Part shown: in pieces, positions 54,396-63,035 of the stretch
Numbering within the stretch: position 1 is the stretch's first letter
Layout of the letters: each line of letters begins with the position of its first letter
Source of the DNA: Protaetiibacter sp.
GTDB lineage: Bacteria > Actinomycetota > Actinomycetes > Actinomycetales > Microbacteriaceae
Direction of reading: 5' to 3'
NCBI GenBank assembly: GCA_030150265.1
Contig: JASLGG010000035.1
Coordinates: 16,683 to 80,682 of the forward strand
DNA: 64,000 nt
Position numbers and translations under genes: made by a program
The notes under the pieces: generated by a model
The model's database searches: none
The model's input: the letters and a program-made list of their open reading frames with translations, nothing else
What the model was told of the DNA's origin: nothing

Positions 54396-56125
54396 GCCGC
54401 ATCCTCCGCGCTCAGCTGGCTCTCGACGATCTCGCGGTACTCCGCGGAGCTCGCGAGCAGCTCCTGGTGGGTGCCGAGGCCGACGATGGCGCCGTCCTCG
54501 AGCACGATGATCTGGTCGGCCTGCAGGATGGTCGACACGCGCTGCGCGACGACGATCATGGTCGCGTCGCCCACCTCGCGCGCGAGCGCCTGGCGGAGCC
54601 GGGCATCCGTCGCGGTGTCGAGCGCCGAGAACGAGTCGTCGAAGACGTAGATCTCGGGACGCTTCACGAGCGCCCGCGCGATCGCGAGCCGCTGACGCTG
54701 CCCGCCCGAGACGTTGGTGCCGCCCTGGGCGATCGGTGCCTCGAGCCGTTCGGGCATCTCCTCGACGAAGTCGCGCGCCTGCGCGATCTCGAGGGCGGCC
54801 CACAGCTCCTCGTCGGTGGCGTCCGGGTTGCCGTAGCGCAGGTTGGAGGCGACCGAGCCGGAGAACAGGTAGGGCTTCTGCGGCACGAGCCCGATGCGGC
54901 TCCACAGCAGCTCGGGATCGAGCTCCCGCACGTCGACGCCGTCGACGAGCACGGCACCGTCCGTCACGTCGAAGAGCCGCGGCAGCAGGTTGACGAGGGT
55001 CGTCTTGCCCGAGCCGGTGGAGCCGATGATCGCCGTCATCCGCCCGGGCTTGGCGGTGAAGCTCAGCTCGCGCAGCACGGGGGCCTCGGCGCCCGGATAC
55101 GCGAAGGTCGCCTCGCGCAGCTCGACCTTGCCGGTCGCCTGCAGCTCGGTGACCGGCGCGAGCGGCGCCACCACGGAGGGCTCCGTCGCGAGCACCTCGC
55201 CGATGCGGTCGGCCGACACCGCCGCGCGCGGCAGCAGCACGGCCATGAAGGTCGCCATCATGACCGCCATCAGGATCTGGATGAGGTAGCTGAGGAACGC
55301 GATGAGCGAGCCGACCTGCATGCCGCCGTCCTCGATCCGGAACGCCCCGAACCACAGCACCGCGACGCTCGACACGTTGAGCACGAGCATGACCACGGGG
55401 AACATGAGGGCGAACAGCCGGCCCGCCCGCAGCGCGGTGTCGGTGAGCTCCTCGTTGGCGACGCCGAAGCGGTCCTGCTCGCGCTTCTCGCGCACGAAGG
55501 CGCGGATGACGCGGATGCCGGTGAGCTGCTCGCGCAGCACGCGGTTGACGGTGTCGATGCGCGCCTGCATGCGGCGGAACTGCGGCACCATCCGCACGAT
55601 GATGAGGCCGACGGAGACCAGCAGCACGGGGACCGCGACGACCATGATCCACGAGAGCACGACGTCCTCGCGGAGCGCCATGATGACGCCGCCGATCGAG
55701 AGGATGGGCGCCGACACGAGGATCGTGCACGTCATGAGCACGAGCATCTGCACCTGCTGCACGTCGTTGGTGGTGCGGGTGATGAGGGAGGGGGCGCCGA
55801 AGCGGGCGACCTCCCGCTCCGAGAACTCCCCCACCCGGCGGAACACCGCGGCGCGCAGGTCGCGCCCGAGCGCCATCGACGCCCGGGCCCCGAAGTAGAC
55901 GGCGAGGATCGACGCGGCGATCTGGCCGAGCGTGATGAGCAGCATGATGCCGCCGGTGCGCAGGATGTAGCCGGTGTCGCCCTTGGCGACGCCGTCGTCG
56001 ATGATGTCGGCGTTGAGCGCCGGCAGGTAGAGGGAGGCGATCGACTGCGCCAGCTGGAACACGACGACGCCGATCAGCAGCGGCCAGTAGGGCCGCAGGT
56101 GGTGGACGAGCAGTTTGCCGAGCAC
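54392..56125 (-). CDS. ABC exporter half (membrane plus ATPase), first subunit
   Basis: 577 residues: six helices (starting LLVHHLRPYWPLLIGVVVFQ), then an ATPase with GSTGSGKTTLVN (Walker A), NVSGGQRQRLAIA (signature) and EIYVFDDSFSALDT (Walker B ending in Asp-Asp). The Glu after Walker B is replaced by Asp, the usual sign of the degenerate site in heterodimeric exporters such as BmrCD or TM287/288. GTG 56125 has GAAGGAAG upstream. It lies downstream of the tetR gene, 32 bases away, and both are probably on one transcript. Confidence 0.9.
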   Translation of the reverse strand: MLGKLLVHHLRPYWPLLIGVVVFQLAQSIASLYLPALNADIIDDGVAKGDTGYILRTGGIMLLITLGQIAASILAVYFGARASMALGRDLRAAVFRRVGEFSEREVARFGAPSLITRTTNDVQQVQMLVLMTCTILVSAPILSIGGVIMALREDVVLSWIMVVAVPVLLVSVGLIIVRMVPQFRRMQARIDTVNRVLREQLTGIRVIRAFVREKREQDRFGVANEELTDTALRAGRLFALMFPVVMLVLNVSSVAVLWFGAFRIEDGGMQVGSLIAFLSYLIQILMAVMMATFMAVLLPRAAVSADRIGEVLATEPSVVAPLAPVTELQATGKVELREATFAYPGAEAPVLRELSFTAKPGRMTAIIGSTGSGKTTLVNLLPRLFDVTDGAVLVDGVDVRELDPELLWSRIGLVPQKPYLFSGSVASNLRYGNPDATDEELWAALEIAQARDFVEEMPERLEAPIAQGGTNVSGGQRQRLAIARALVKRPEIYVFDDSFSALDTATDARLRQALAREVGDATMIVVAQRVSTILQADQIIVLEDGAIVGLGTHQELLASSAEYREIVESQLSAEDAA

Positions 56126-56157
56126 GGAGGCTTCCTTCGGTTGGCGGATGGGACGGG

Positions 56158-56742
56158 TCAGACGGAGACGCCATGCACGACGACGGTCGCGAGCTCGGCG
56201 GAGTCGAAGCGGCGGAAGTGGTTGAAGGGCTCGATCGAGGCTCCGAAGGCGACGAGTCGCACGTACCAGGCGACCGTGTCGACGGGGACCCCGAGCCGGC
56301 CGGCATCGGGGGCGAGCAGGACGCGCACGATCTCGAGCCAGTCGCCGCCACCGGCCTCGCGCACGGGGGGCGGACCCTCGCGGCCGAAGACCGTCATGAT
56401 GCGGAACACCTCGCGGAACCGCACCTGGAGCGCCTCGATCACCGCGGTGATCTTCTCCTCGAGCGGCAGCTCGAGCGGGATGCGGCGCAGCTCGTCGCGG
56501 AAGAGCTCGGGATCGAGGAGCTTGATGAGTCCCGCCTCGAGCAGGCTGTCCTTGTCGCCGAACGCGCGGAAGAGGGTGCCCTCCGCGACGCCCGCCGCCT
56601 CCGCGAGCTCACGGCTCGTGACGTCGCGGCCGCGCTCGCGCAGGAGCGGCAGCACGGCCTCGAGGATCGCCTCGCGGCGCTCGTCGGGCGCGAGCGGCCG
56701 CGCGCGTTCGCGCACGATCAGGAACTCCTCCGGCAACCCCAC
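56158..56742 (-). CDS. TetR-family repressor of the exporter operon
   Basis: 194 residues. The N-terminal helix-turn-helix is typical (REAILEAVLPLLRERGRDVT, SRELAEAAGVAEGTLFRAFG, DKDSLLEAGL) and the C-terminus is a ligand-binding helical bundle. It should sense a compound exported by the adjacent ABC pair and release the operator at 56758. GTG 56742 is chosen because TACACT lies six bases upstream and the longer ATG at 56778 would start upstream of the promoter. Confidence 0.85.
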   Translation of the reverse strand: MGLPEEFLIVRERARPLAPDERREAILEAVLPLLRERGRDVTSRELAEAAGVAEGTLFRAFGDKDSLLEAGLIKLLDPELFRDELRRIPLELPLEEKITAVIEALQVRFREVFRIMTVFGREGPPPVREAGGGDWLEIVRVLLAPDAGRLGVPVDTVAWYVRLVAFGASIEPFNHFRRFDSAELATVVVHGVSV

Positions 56743-56748
56743 CGGGCG

Positions 56749-56754
56749 AGTGTA
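56749..56754 (-). promoter_or_regulatory. -10 box (TACACT) of the leaderless tetR operon
   Basis: TACACT, six bases, GTG at 56742. Confidence 0.6.
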
Positions 56755-56757
56755 AGT

Positions 56758-56773
56758 GAGTGAGCGCTCACTC
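56758..56773. promoter_or_regulatory. TetR operator, 16-bp perfect palindrome
   Basis: GAGTGAGCGCTCACTC lies between the -10 and the expected -35 of the tetR promoter and next to the -35 region of glpK. Palindromes of this GTGAGCGCTCAC type are common TetR sites in actinobacteria. Confidence 0.75.
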
Positions 56774-56798
56774 CGCAAGCACCTCGCGAGGGGTGGGC

Positions 56799-56804
56799 TA
56801 GCCT
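56799..56804 (+). promoter_or_regulatory. -10 box (TAGCCT) of glpK
   Basis: It gives transcription start near 56811 and a 20-base leader with a GGAGGAGG ribosome-binding site. Confidence 0.5.
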
Positions 56805-56830
56805 CGGAGGCGACACGGAGGAGGGATCGG

Positions 56831-58348
56831 ATGGGCGTATCCGCACCGCGTCATCTCGTCGCGATCGACCAGGGCACCACCTCCACGCGGGCGATCGTGT
56901 TCGACGACCGCGGCCGCATCCTGAGCACCGGCCAGCAGGAGCACCGCCAGCACTTCCCGAAGCCCGGCTGGGTCGAGCACGACGCGCTCGAGATCTGGCG
57001 CAACACCCGGCACGTGATCGGCGAGGCGCTCGCGGATGCCGCCATCACCCGCCACGACGTCGCGGCGATCGGCATCACCAACCAGCGCGAGACCGTCGTC
57101 GTCTGGGACCGGGCGACCGGCAGGCCGATCCACCCCGCGATCGTCTGGCAGGACACCCGCACCCAGGATGCCGTCGACGCGCTGGCCGCGGACGGCGGCA
57201 TCCGGCGGTTCGCGGCGAAGACCGGCCTGCCGCTGGCCACCTACTTCTCGGCGACCAAGATCGCCTGGATCCTCGACCACGTCGACGGCGCCCGCGAGCG
57301 CGCCGAACGCGGCGAGCTCGCCTTCGGCACGCCCGACACCTGGGTGCTGTGGAACCTGACCGGGGGCGCCAGGCACGGCGGCGTGCACGCGACCGACGTG
57401 ACGAACGCGAGCCGCACCCTGCTCATGGACCTCGAGACCCTCGACTGGGACGACGAGCTGTGCGCGGCGTTCCGCGTCCCGCGCGCGATGCTGCCCGACA
57501 TCCGCCCCTCCTCGGGCGTCTTCGGGCACGCCGAGTCGTCGAGCCTGCTGCGCGAGGTGCCGATCGCCGGCATCCTCGGCGACCAGCAGGCGGCGACCTT
57601 CGGCCAGGCGGCGTTCGAAGCCGGCGAGTCCAAGAACACCTACGGCACCGGCAACTTCCTGATCGTGGGCACCGGCACCGAGATCGTGCACAGCGAGAAG
57701 GGCCTCATCACGACCGTCGCCTACCGGCTCGGCGACGAGGCGCCGCGCTACGCGCTGGAGGGCTCGGTCGCGGTGAGCGGGTCGCTCATCCAGTGGCTGC
57801 GCGACAACCTCGGCATCATCCGCGAGGCGTCGGAGGTCGAGGAGCTCGCCGCGAGCGTCGACGACAACGGCGACGTCTACGTCGTACCGGCCTTCGCGGG
57901 GCTCTTCGCGCCCTACTGGCGTCCGGATGCGCGCGGCGTCATCGCCGGCCTCACGCGCTTCGCGACCAAGGCGCACCTCGCCCGGGCGTCCCTCGAGTCG
58001 GTCGCCTACCAGACCCTCGACGTGCTCGAGGTCGCGAACGCCGAGCTCGCCGTCCCCATCACCGAGCTGCGGGTCGACGGCGGCATGGTGCGCAACGAGC
58101 TGCTCATGCGCTTCCAGGCGGATGTGCTCGGCATCCCCGTCGTGCGCCCCGCGGTCGTCGAGACCACGGCCCTCGGCGCCGCCTACGCGGCCGGCCTCGC
58201 GGTCGGCGTGTGGTCGGGCCTCGACGAGCTGCGCGCACTGTGGACCGAGGAGCGGCGCTTCGAGCCGTCGATCGACGCCGAGACCCGGGCGCGCGGCATC
58301 GCGCGCTGGCGCAAGGCCGTCGAGCGCACCTTCGACTGGGTCGACTGA
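56831..58348 (+). CDS. glpK: Glycerol kinase
   Basis: 505 residues. It phosphorylates glycerol to glycerol-3-phosphate in the cytosol. FGGY-family motifs: AIDQGTTSTRAIVFD (phosphate 1), TNQRETVVVWDRATGRP, WQDTRT, GILGDQQAATFGQ (phosphate 2), NTYGTGNFLIVGTG, and RVDGGMVRNELLMRFQADVL (adenosine). Length and motifs are complete. GGAGGAGG lies about seven bases before the ATG. No glpF or glpD is adjacent, and no exporter gene shares its strand. Confidence 0.95.
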   Translation: MGVSAPRHLVAIDQGTTSTRAIVFDDRGRILSTGQQEHRQHFPKPGWVEHDALEIWRNTRHVIGEALADAAITRHDVAAIGITNQRETVVVWDRATGRPIHPAIVWQDTRTQDAVDALAADGGIRRFAAKTGLPLATYFSATKIAWILDHVDGARERAERGELAFGTPDTWVLWNLTGGARHGGVHATDVTNASRTLLMDLETLDWDDELCAAFRVPRAMLPDIRPSSGVFGHAESSSLLREVPIAGILGDQQAATFGQAAFEAGESKNTYGTGNFLIVGTGTEIVHSEKGLITTVAYRLGDEAPRYALEGSVAVSGSLIQWLRDNLGIIREASEVEELAASVDDNGDVYVVPAFAGLFAPYWRPDARGVIAGLTRFATKAHLARASLESVAYQTLDVLEVANAELAVPITELRVDGGMVRNELLMRFQADVLGIPVVRPAVVETTALGAAYAAGLAVGVWSGLDELRALWTEERRFEPSIDAETRARGIARWRKAVERTFDWVD

Positions 58349-58351
58349 GCC

Positions 58352-60871
58352 CTACGCCACCGCATCCCCGAGGAGCGCGCGCAGCCCGGTCGCACGGGCG
58401 CCCTCCGGCGTGAACGGCTCGAAGACGGCGTCCGCCTCGTCGAGCGCGGCGAGCGCCGCGGCACGGTCCCCCGCCGCGCAGGCGAGCTCCGCGAGCCCGA
58501 GCCGCGCACGCCCCGCCTCGAAGGCGAGCTCGAACCGCAGCGCGAGCGCGAGCGCCTCCTCGAACCAGCGGCGGGCGGCCCCCGGATCGCGCTCCTGCTC
58601 GACGAAGCCGAGGTTGTTCCGCGCGAGGGCACCGAGCACGGCATCCTCGATGCGGTCCGCCATCTCGAGCGCCTCGAGCTGACGCGACCGCGCCTCGTCG
58701 AGCTCGCCGCAGGCGAGGAGCGCCATGCCGAGCAGCGCGACGTTGTGCCCGTAGGCGACGTCGGCACGACCCGCGACGAGGTCGACCCCGAGACGCGCGG
58801 ACTCGACGGCCGCGTCGACGTCGCCCAGCATCAGCTGCACCTCGCTCGCATTGCCGATGACGGCCGCCGCGTGGTGGGTGTCGCCCCGGGCCGTCGAGTA
58901 GGTGTACGCCTCGAGGTGCAGCTCGAGCGCCTCGTCGAGCTCGCCGACGCGGCGCATCATGATCGCGAGGTTGTCGGTGGCGATGGCGTAGAGGTCGGGG
59001 ACGGCGTCCCGCGCCGCCTCGCGGGCCTCCCGGAAGCGGCGCACCGCCGCATCCGTCTCGCCCGCGTGCGCGGCGACGATCGCGAGGGAGTTCGCGGCGG
59101 ACACCGCCACCCGCATCCGTCCGGCCCGCTGCCCGAGCCCGACCGCGCGCTCGAGCTCGCCCCGGGCACGGGAGTCGCCGAGTCGCAGCAGCACCTGACC
59201 GTGCAGCAGGTGCGCCGCCGCGAGCGCGCCCTCGTCTCCGGCGCGCTCGGCGCACTCGATCGCCGTCTCGTGCACCCGCACCGCGATCCGCAGCAGGCTC
59301 TGCCGCTCGAGGTAGACGCCGAGCGCCTGCGCGAGCTCGGCGAAGAGCCCCGGCTGCGCCCCCGCGATCGCGTAGCCCAGCTCGATCGTGCCGCTCAGCT
59401 CGCCGACCAGCCAGGTGCGCGCCTCGTCCTCCGCGGGCACGGGCGGCGTCGGCCCTGTCGCGACGCGCGCGCCCAGGTGGCCGGGCACGAGTGCCGTCAC
59501 CGCCGCCCAGCACCGGGCCACCCGCTCCTCGGCGAGACGCACGAGGGCGTCGTCGCGCTCCGGCTGAGGGTCCTCCTCCCACGACTGCGCCGTCGCGAAC
59601 GCCCGGACGAGGGCGTGCACGCCGATGCGCCCGCCGCCCGCCCGCTCGGCGCAGTGCCCCGCGATCAGCGCGTCGCGGATGCCGGCTGCCTCCGCGGGGT
59701 CGAGGTCGAGCAGCCGGGCGAACGCCGAGAGCTCGAGCGCGTCGCACGGCTGCACCGAGAGCAGCCGCAGCGCGCGACGGGCGGCCGGGTCGAGCGCCAG
59801 ATAGGAGAGCGCGAACGACTCGCTCACCGCCCGGTCGATCCGCAGGCCGTCCAGCCGGGCCCGCAGCGCGTCGCGGTGATCGGCGAGCGACCAGCCGGGC
59901 CGCTCGGCGACGCGAGCGCCCATCAGGGCGGATGCGAGCGGCAGCCCGCCGGTGAGCTCCACGATGTCGCGGGCGGCGTCGGGCTCGGCGGCCACGCGCT
60001 CCGGACCGGCGAGCGCACCGAGCAGCTCGAGTCCCTCGTCCGGCGCCCAGGGTCGCAGCTCGACGGCGACGACGCCCGCCGGTACCGCGAGCAGCGACCG
60101 GCTCACCAGCACCAGAGGGGTCGCGACGGATGCGGCGAGCACCGAGACCTGTGCGATGTCGACGAGGTCGTCGACGAGCACCGCGACCCGGCGCTCCGCG
60201 AGCACCCCGGCGATCCGCCCGACGCGCGCGGCCTGCGCCTCGGCGCCGGTCAGGACGTCCGCGCCCATGCCGAGCGCTCGGCCGATGGCCTCGGCGATCG
60301 CCGATCCGTCGGCGGCGGCGACGCCCGACGTGCTCGCCCGGGCGTCGACCGCGACGACCCCGTCGACGACCCCCTCGGCCAGGAGCCGGCGCAGCGCGCG
60401 CACGGCCAGCTGCGTCTTGCCCGCGCCCGCCATCCCGGTGACGAGCACGGGCCCGCGGGCGGCGGCCAGCATCCGCAGCTCCTCGACCCGCCCGACGAAG
60501 GGCTCGACGAGCGGCGGCAGATCGAGCCGCGCGGGCACGAGGGCCGCGGCCTCGGGCACCCGCTGCAGCAACGAGCACCACGCACGCCAGCGGGCGATCT
60601 CGGCGGCGTCGGCCCCCAGCGCCTGCACGATGTCGAGCACGAGCTCCACGTCGAGGCGGCGTCTGCCCTCGCGGAAGCAGTCGTAGACGGTCACCCGGCC
60701 GGGGGTGCGCTCACTGGGCCGGACGCCGCGCTCGGCGCGCTGCGCTCCGACCCGGCGGGTGATCTCGCTGAACGACGGCGAGCCCGCCGCCGCCCGCCGC
60801 TCCCGCAGCCGGGCGGCGAGCTCGTCGAAGCCCGCGGGCGCGTCGGCTCCGAACAGCCCCTCCGTCGCCAC
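58352..60871 (-). CDS. STAND-type regulator: XRE-like N-terminus, NB-ARC-like ATPase, TPR
   Basis: 839 residues. Residues ~15-105 resemble the helix-turn-helix start of actinobacterial NB-ARC regulators (ELAARLRERRAAAGSPSFSE, ITRRVGAQ, VTVYDCFREGRRRLDVELVL, WCSLLQ). Walker A is GMAGAGKT at 146-153, Walker B is RRVAVLVDDLVDIA and a GLPLA motif follows. The C-terminal ~350 residues are TPR helices (ATDNLAIMMRRVGELDEALE, LARNNLGFVEQERDPGAARR). Such proteins are ATP-driven sensors that regulate transcription or act in signalling. GTG 60871 has GGAGG six bases upstream; a TAGGGT -10 at 60952 gives a ~75-base leader. Divergent from the Lon-like protease gene; its stop is three bases from glpK's (convergent). 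Confidence 0.82.
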   Translation of the reverse strand: MATEGLFGADAPAGFDELAARLRERRAAAGSPSFSEITRRVGAQRAERGVRPSERTPGRVTVYDCFREGRRRLDVELVLDIVQALGADAAEIARWRAWCSLLQRVPEAAALVPARLDLPPLVEPFVGRVEELRMLAAARGPVLVTGMAGAGKTQLAVRALRRLLAEGVVDGVVAVDARASTSGVAAADGSAIAEAIGRALGMGADVLTGAEAQAARVGRIAGVLAERRVAVLVDDLVDIAQVSVLAASVATPLVLVSRSLLAVPAGVVAVELRPWAPDEGLELLGALAGPERVAAEPDAARDIVELTGGLPLASALMGARVAERPGWSLADHRDALRARLDGLRIDRAVSESFALSYLALDPAARRALRLLSVQPCDALELSAFARLLDLDPAEAAGIRDALIAGHCAERAGGGRIGVHALVRAFATAQSWEEDPQPERDDALVRLAEERVARCWAAVTALVPGHLGARVATGPTPPVPAEDEARTWLVGELSGTIELGYAIAGAQPGLFAELAQALGVYLERQSLLRIAVRVHETAIECAERAGDEGALAAAHLLHGQVLLRLGDSRARGELERAVGLGQRAGRMRVAVSAANSLAIVAAHAGETDAAVRRFREAREAARDAVPDLYAIATDNLAIMMRRVGELDEALELHLEAYTYSTARGDTHHAAAVIGNASEVQLMLGDVDAAVESARLGVDLVAGRADVAYGHNVALLGMALLACGELDEARSRQLEALEMADRIEDAVLGALARNNLGFVEQERDPGAARRWFEEALALALRFELAFEAGRARLGLAELACAAGDRAAALAALDEADAVFEPFTPEGARATGLRALLGDAVA

Positions 60872-60951
60872 GGTCGCCTCCGCCCCCTCACCGAGCCCCG
60901 TGATCCGCTCGCGTTCGGGATCGTTCGGGCTCGCCGTCCTGTCGTGCTGCG

Positions 60952-60957
60952 ACCCTA
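60952..60957 (-). promoter_or_regulatory. -10 box (TAGGGT) of the STAND regulator gene
   Basis: It places the start of transcription near 60945, 50 bases from the divergent protease gene's GTG. Confidence 0.5.
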
Positions 60958-61007
60958 CCGTGTCCCCCAAGCTGGGGTCACCGTCCCCCGATCCCCGGAG
61001 TGCTCCC

Positions 61008-62918
61008 GTGCAGAAGTCCCGCAGATCCCTCGCCGGCGTCGCCGCCGCTCTCACCCTCGCCCTCGCCGCGACCGGCTGCTCGGCGGCCCCCGGCTCCCCC
61101 GCATCCGCCATCACCGTCACCTGGCTCGCCGTCGCGGGCGACACCGGGACGACCGGCACGACGACCATCAGCCGCACCTCCCCCGACAAGGCGGGCGACT
61201 TCCGCGTGGAGTTCTCCGAGAACGAGGTGGGCGGCATCGGGACGCAGTCGCAGGCGGGCGCCTGGAATGCCGCGATCATCTCCACCCTGCTGCTCGGCGA
61301 GCCGCTCGAGGGCGACTTCCGCTTCGAGACCGACGGGCGCATCGACGGCCCGAGCGCGGGCGCCCTCACCACGGCGGGGCTCATCGCCCTCGCGCGCGGC
61401 GAGCGGTTCCGGAAGCACGTCACCATGACCGGCACGATCAACGCCACCGGCACCATCGGCCCGGTCGGCGGCATCCCCGAGAAGGTGCGCGCGGCGGGCG
61501 ACGCCGGCTTCACGACCGTGCTCATCCCTCTCGGCCAGCGGATGACGCCCGACCACACCGGCGAGCTCGTCGATGTGGTCCGCGAGGGCGAGCGCGCCGG
61601 GGTCACGGTGCTCGAGGTCGGCGACATCTACGAGGCCTACAGCCACCTCACGGGCGTCGACATCGACGTCCCCGGGGTCTCCCGCGACCCGCGTCTCGAC
61701 GCCGCCTCCTACGACAAGGTGAAACCGCAGACGGATGCCGCCCTCGCCCGGTACACCGCCGCCGGATCCGCCGTCGAGCGGCTGCCGTACGAGATCCAGC
61801 AGCTCTTCGCTCAGACCGGCCTCCTCGACTACGTCGCGGCCTACGCGCAGAAGGCCGGCGATCTGCAGCGACAGGGCCTGCAGGCGGGCGCCTACAACCT
61901 GGCGAGCCTCGCGGCCGCGTACCTGGAGGCGATCGCGGCCACCGGCTCCCTCGCCGTGCCGCTCTACACCCAGGGGCTGCCGGGACTCGACACGCTGTTC
62001 TCCCAGGCGCTCGACACGAGCACGGCCGACCGCGAGTTCTTCGCCTTCCTCGACCAGCTCTCGACCTACACCCCCAAGACGGTGTCGGATGTCGAGGGAC
62101 TCGTCACCGCCTACTCCGGGGCCTTCGACGCCTACTCGCTGCTCCTGTTCGCCAAGTCCTCGATCGAGGGCATCAAGCAGGGCTATGAGAGCGGCTCCTA
62201 CGCGTCGCTCGACGACTTCTTCTCCGCGCTCGTGATGCCCGTGCTGTGGTCGCAGCTCGCCCGCTCGCAGCTCACCTCATCCGCCGCCGCCTTCGAGGTG
62301 GGCCGCGACAACCCGGGCGCACCGATCTCGGCGGAGGTCGACCTCGCGCAGGTGGGCGACTTCTTCCGGCGGGGCGCGGATGCCAACCTCGCGGCGTTCA
62401 CCGAGAACGTCGTCGCGCCGCTCGCCGACGCGCGCGGCATGTCGACCGACCAGGTGCTCAGCCGGCTGGCGAACGCGGATCTCGCGGTCGCCGCCGCCAT
62501 CACCCAGCAGCAGCTGCAGCCCGCGATCGCCGCCTACATCGGAGCCGACAAGCCGAACGCGGCCTACGCCACGCTCGGCTACGGCCTCAGCAACTACGTG
62601 CGCAACCAATCGCTCGTCGACAAGTACTACAACAACGCGATCCTCGACGACGGACTCAACATCGTGGGCGTGCAGTTCGACGCGGTCCTCGGCCGCGCCC
62701 TCGACCTCGGACGCCAGCAGCTCGCCGGCGAGGTGGGCGCGCTGCGCGAGCACGCCACCGAGCCCGTGCTGAGCGTCGCGTCGTATGAGGTCGCGGGGCT
62801 CCAGCGGAACGGGAGCGTCATGGACCAGTTCGGCGCGATCGGCATGTACGACGGCGGCTTCCTGACGACGCGGATGATGAGCTACCTCGCCGGCATCCAG
62901 AAGCCCGGCCGCGACTGA
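61008..62918 (+). CDS. Lipid-anchored Lon-type (S16-like) serine protease
   Basis: 636 residues. The signal peptide ends in lipobox LAATGC (Cys24). Residues ~35-215 are a Lon proteolytic domain without AAA+ module: Ser116 in RIDGPSAGALTTAG and Lys159 in GPVGGIPEKVRAAG form the catalytic dyad, spaced 43 residues apart as in E. coli Lon (Ser679/Lys722). The remaining ~420 residues are mainly helical, have no motif I recognise and may bind substrate. The arrangement resembles archaeal COG1750 proteases. GTG 61008 has GGAG about eight bases upstream. It is an exported, membrane-tethered, ATP-independent protease by inference; partners unknown. Confidence 0.82.
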   Translation: MQKSRRSLAGVAAALTLALAATGCSAAPGSPASAITVTWLAVAGDTGTTGTTTISRTSPDKAGDFRVEFSENEVGGIGTQSQAGAWNAAIISTLLLGEPLEGDFRFETDGRIDGPSAGALTTAGLIALARGERFRKHVTMTGTINATGTIGPVGGIPEKVRAAGDAGFTTVLIPLGQRMTPDHTGELVDVVREGERAGVTVLEVGDIYEAYSHLTGVDIDVPGVSRDPRLDAASYDKVKPQTDAALARYTAAGSAVERLPYEIQQLFAQTGLLDYVAAYAQKAGDLQRQGLQAGAYNLASLAAAYLEAIAATGSLAVPLYTQGLPGLDTLFSQALDTSTADREFFAFLDQLSTYTPKTVSDVEGLVTAYSGAFDAYSLLLFAKSSIEGIKQGYESGSYASLDDFFSALVMPVLWSQLARSQLTSSAAAFEVGRDNPGAPISAEVDLAQVGDFFRRGADANLAAFTENVVAPLADARGMSTDQVLSRLANADLAVAAAITQQQLQPAIAAYIGADKPNAAYATLGYGLSNYVRNQSLVDKYYNNAILDDGLNIVGVQFDAVLGRALDLGRQQLAGEVGALREHATEPVLSVASYEVAGLQRNGSVMDQFGAIGMYDGGFLTTRMMSYLAGIQKPGRD

Positions 62919-62969
62919 GGTGCGCGGATGCGGGGCGCCGGGGGACGGCATCCCGCATCCGCGCACCTC
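62917..62969. terminator. Strong terminator overlapping the protease stop codon
   Basis: An 18-bp perfect stem (GAGGTGCGCGGATGCGGG with its complement at 62952-62969) around a 17-base loop; the left arm starts within the TGA stop (62916-62918). Confidence 0.8.
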
Positions 62970-62973
62970 CCTC

Positions 62974-62979
62974 TAGACT
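62974..62979 (+). promoter_or_regulatory. -10 box (TAGACT) of the aldolase gene
   Basis: It gives transcription start near 62986 and a ~50-base leader carrying AGGAGGA. Confidence 0.55.
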
Positions 62980-63035
62980 CGGGATGACGGCCGTCGCCGC
63001 CCACCACCCCCGCCCGCGTCGCCAGGAGGATCCCC

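Noticed and set aside
56743..56778. ATG 56778 as tetR start
   Set aside because: It would lie upstream of the -10 box and inside or beyond the operator; GTG 56742 fits the leaderless spacing.
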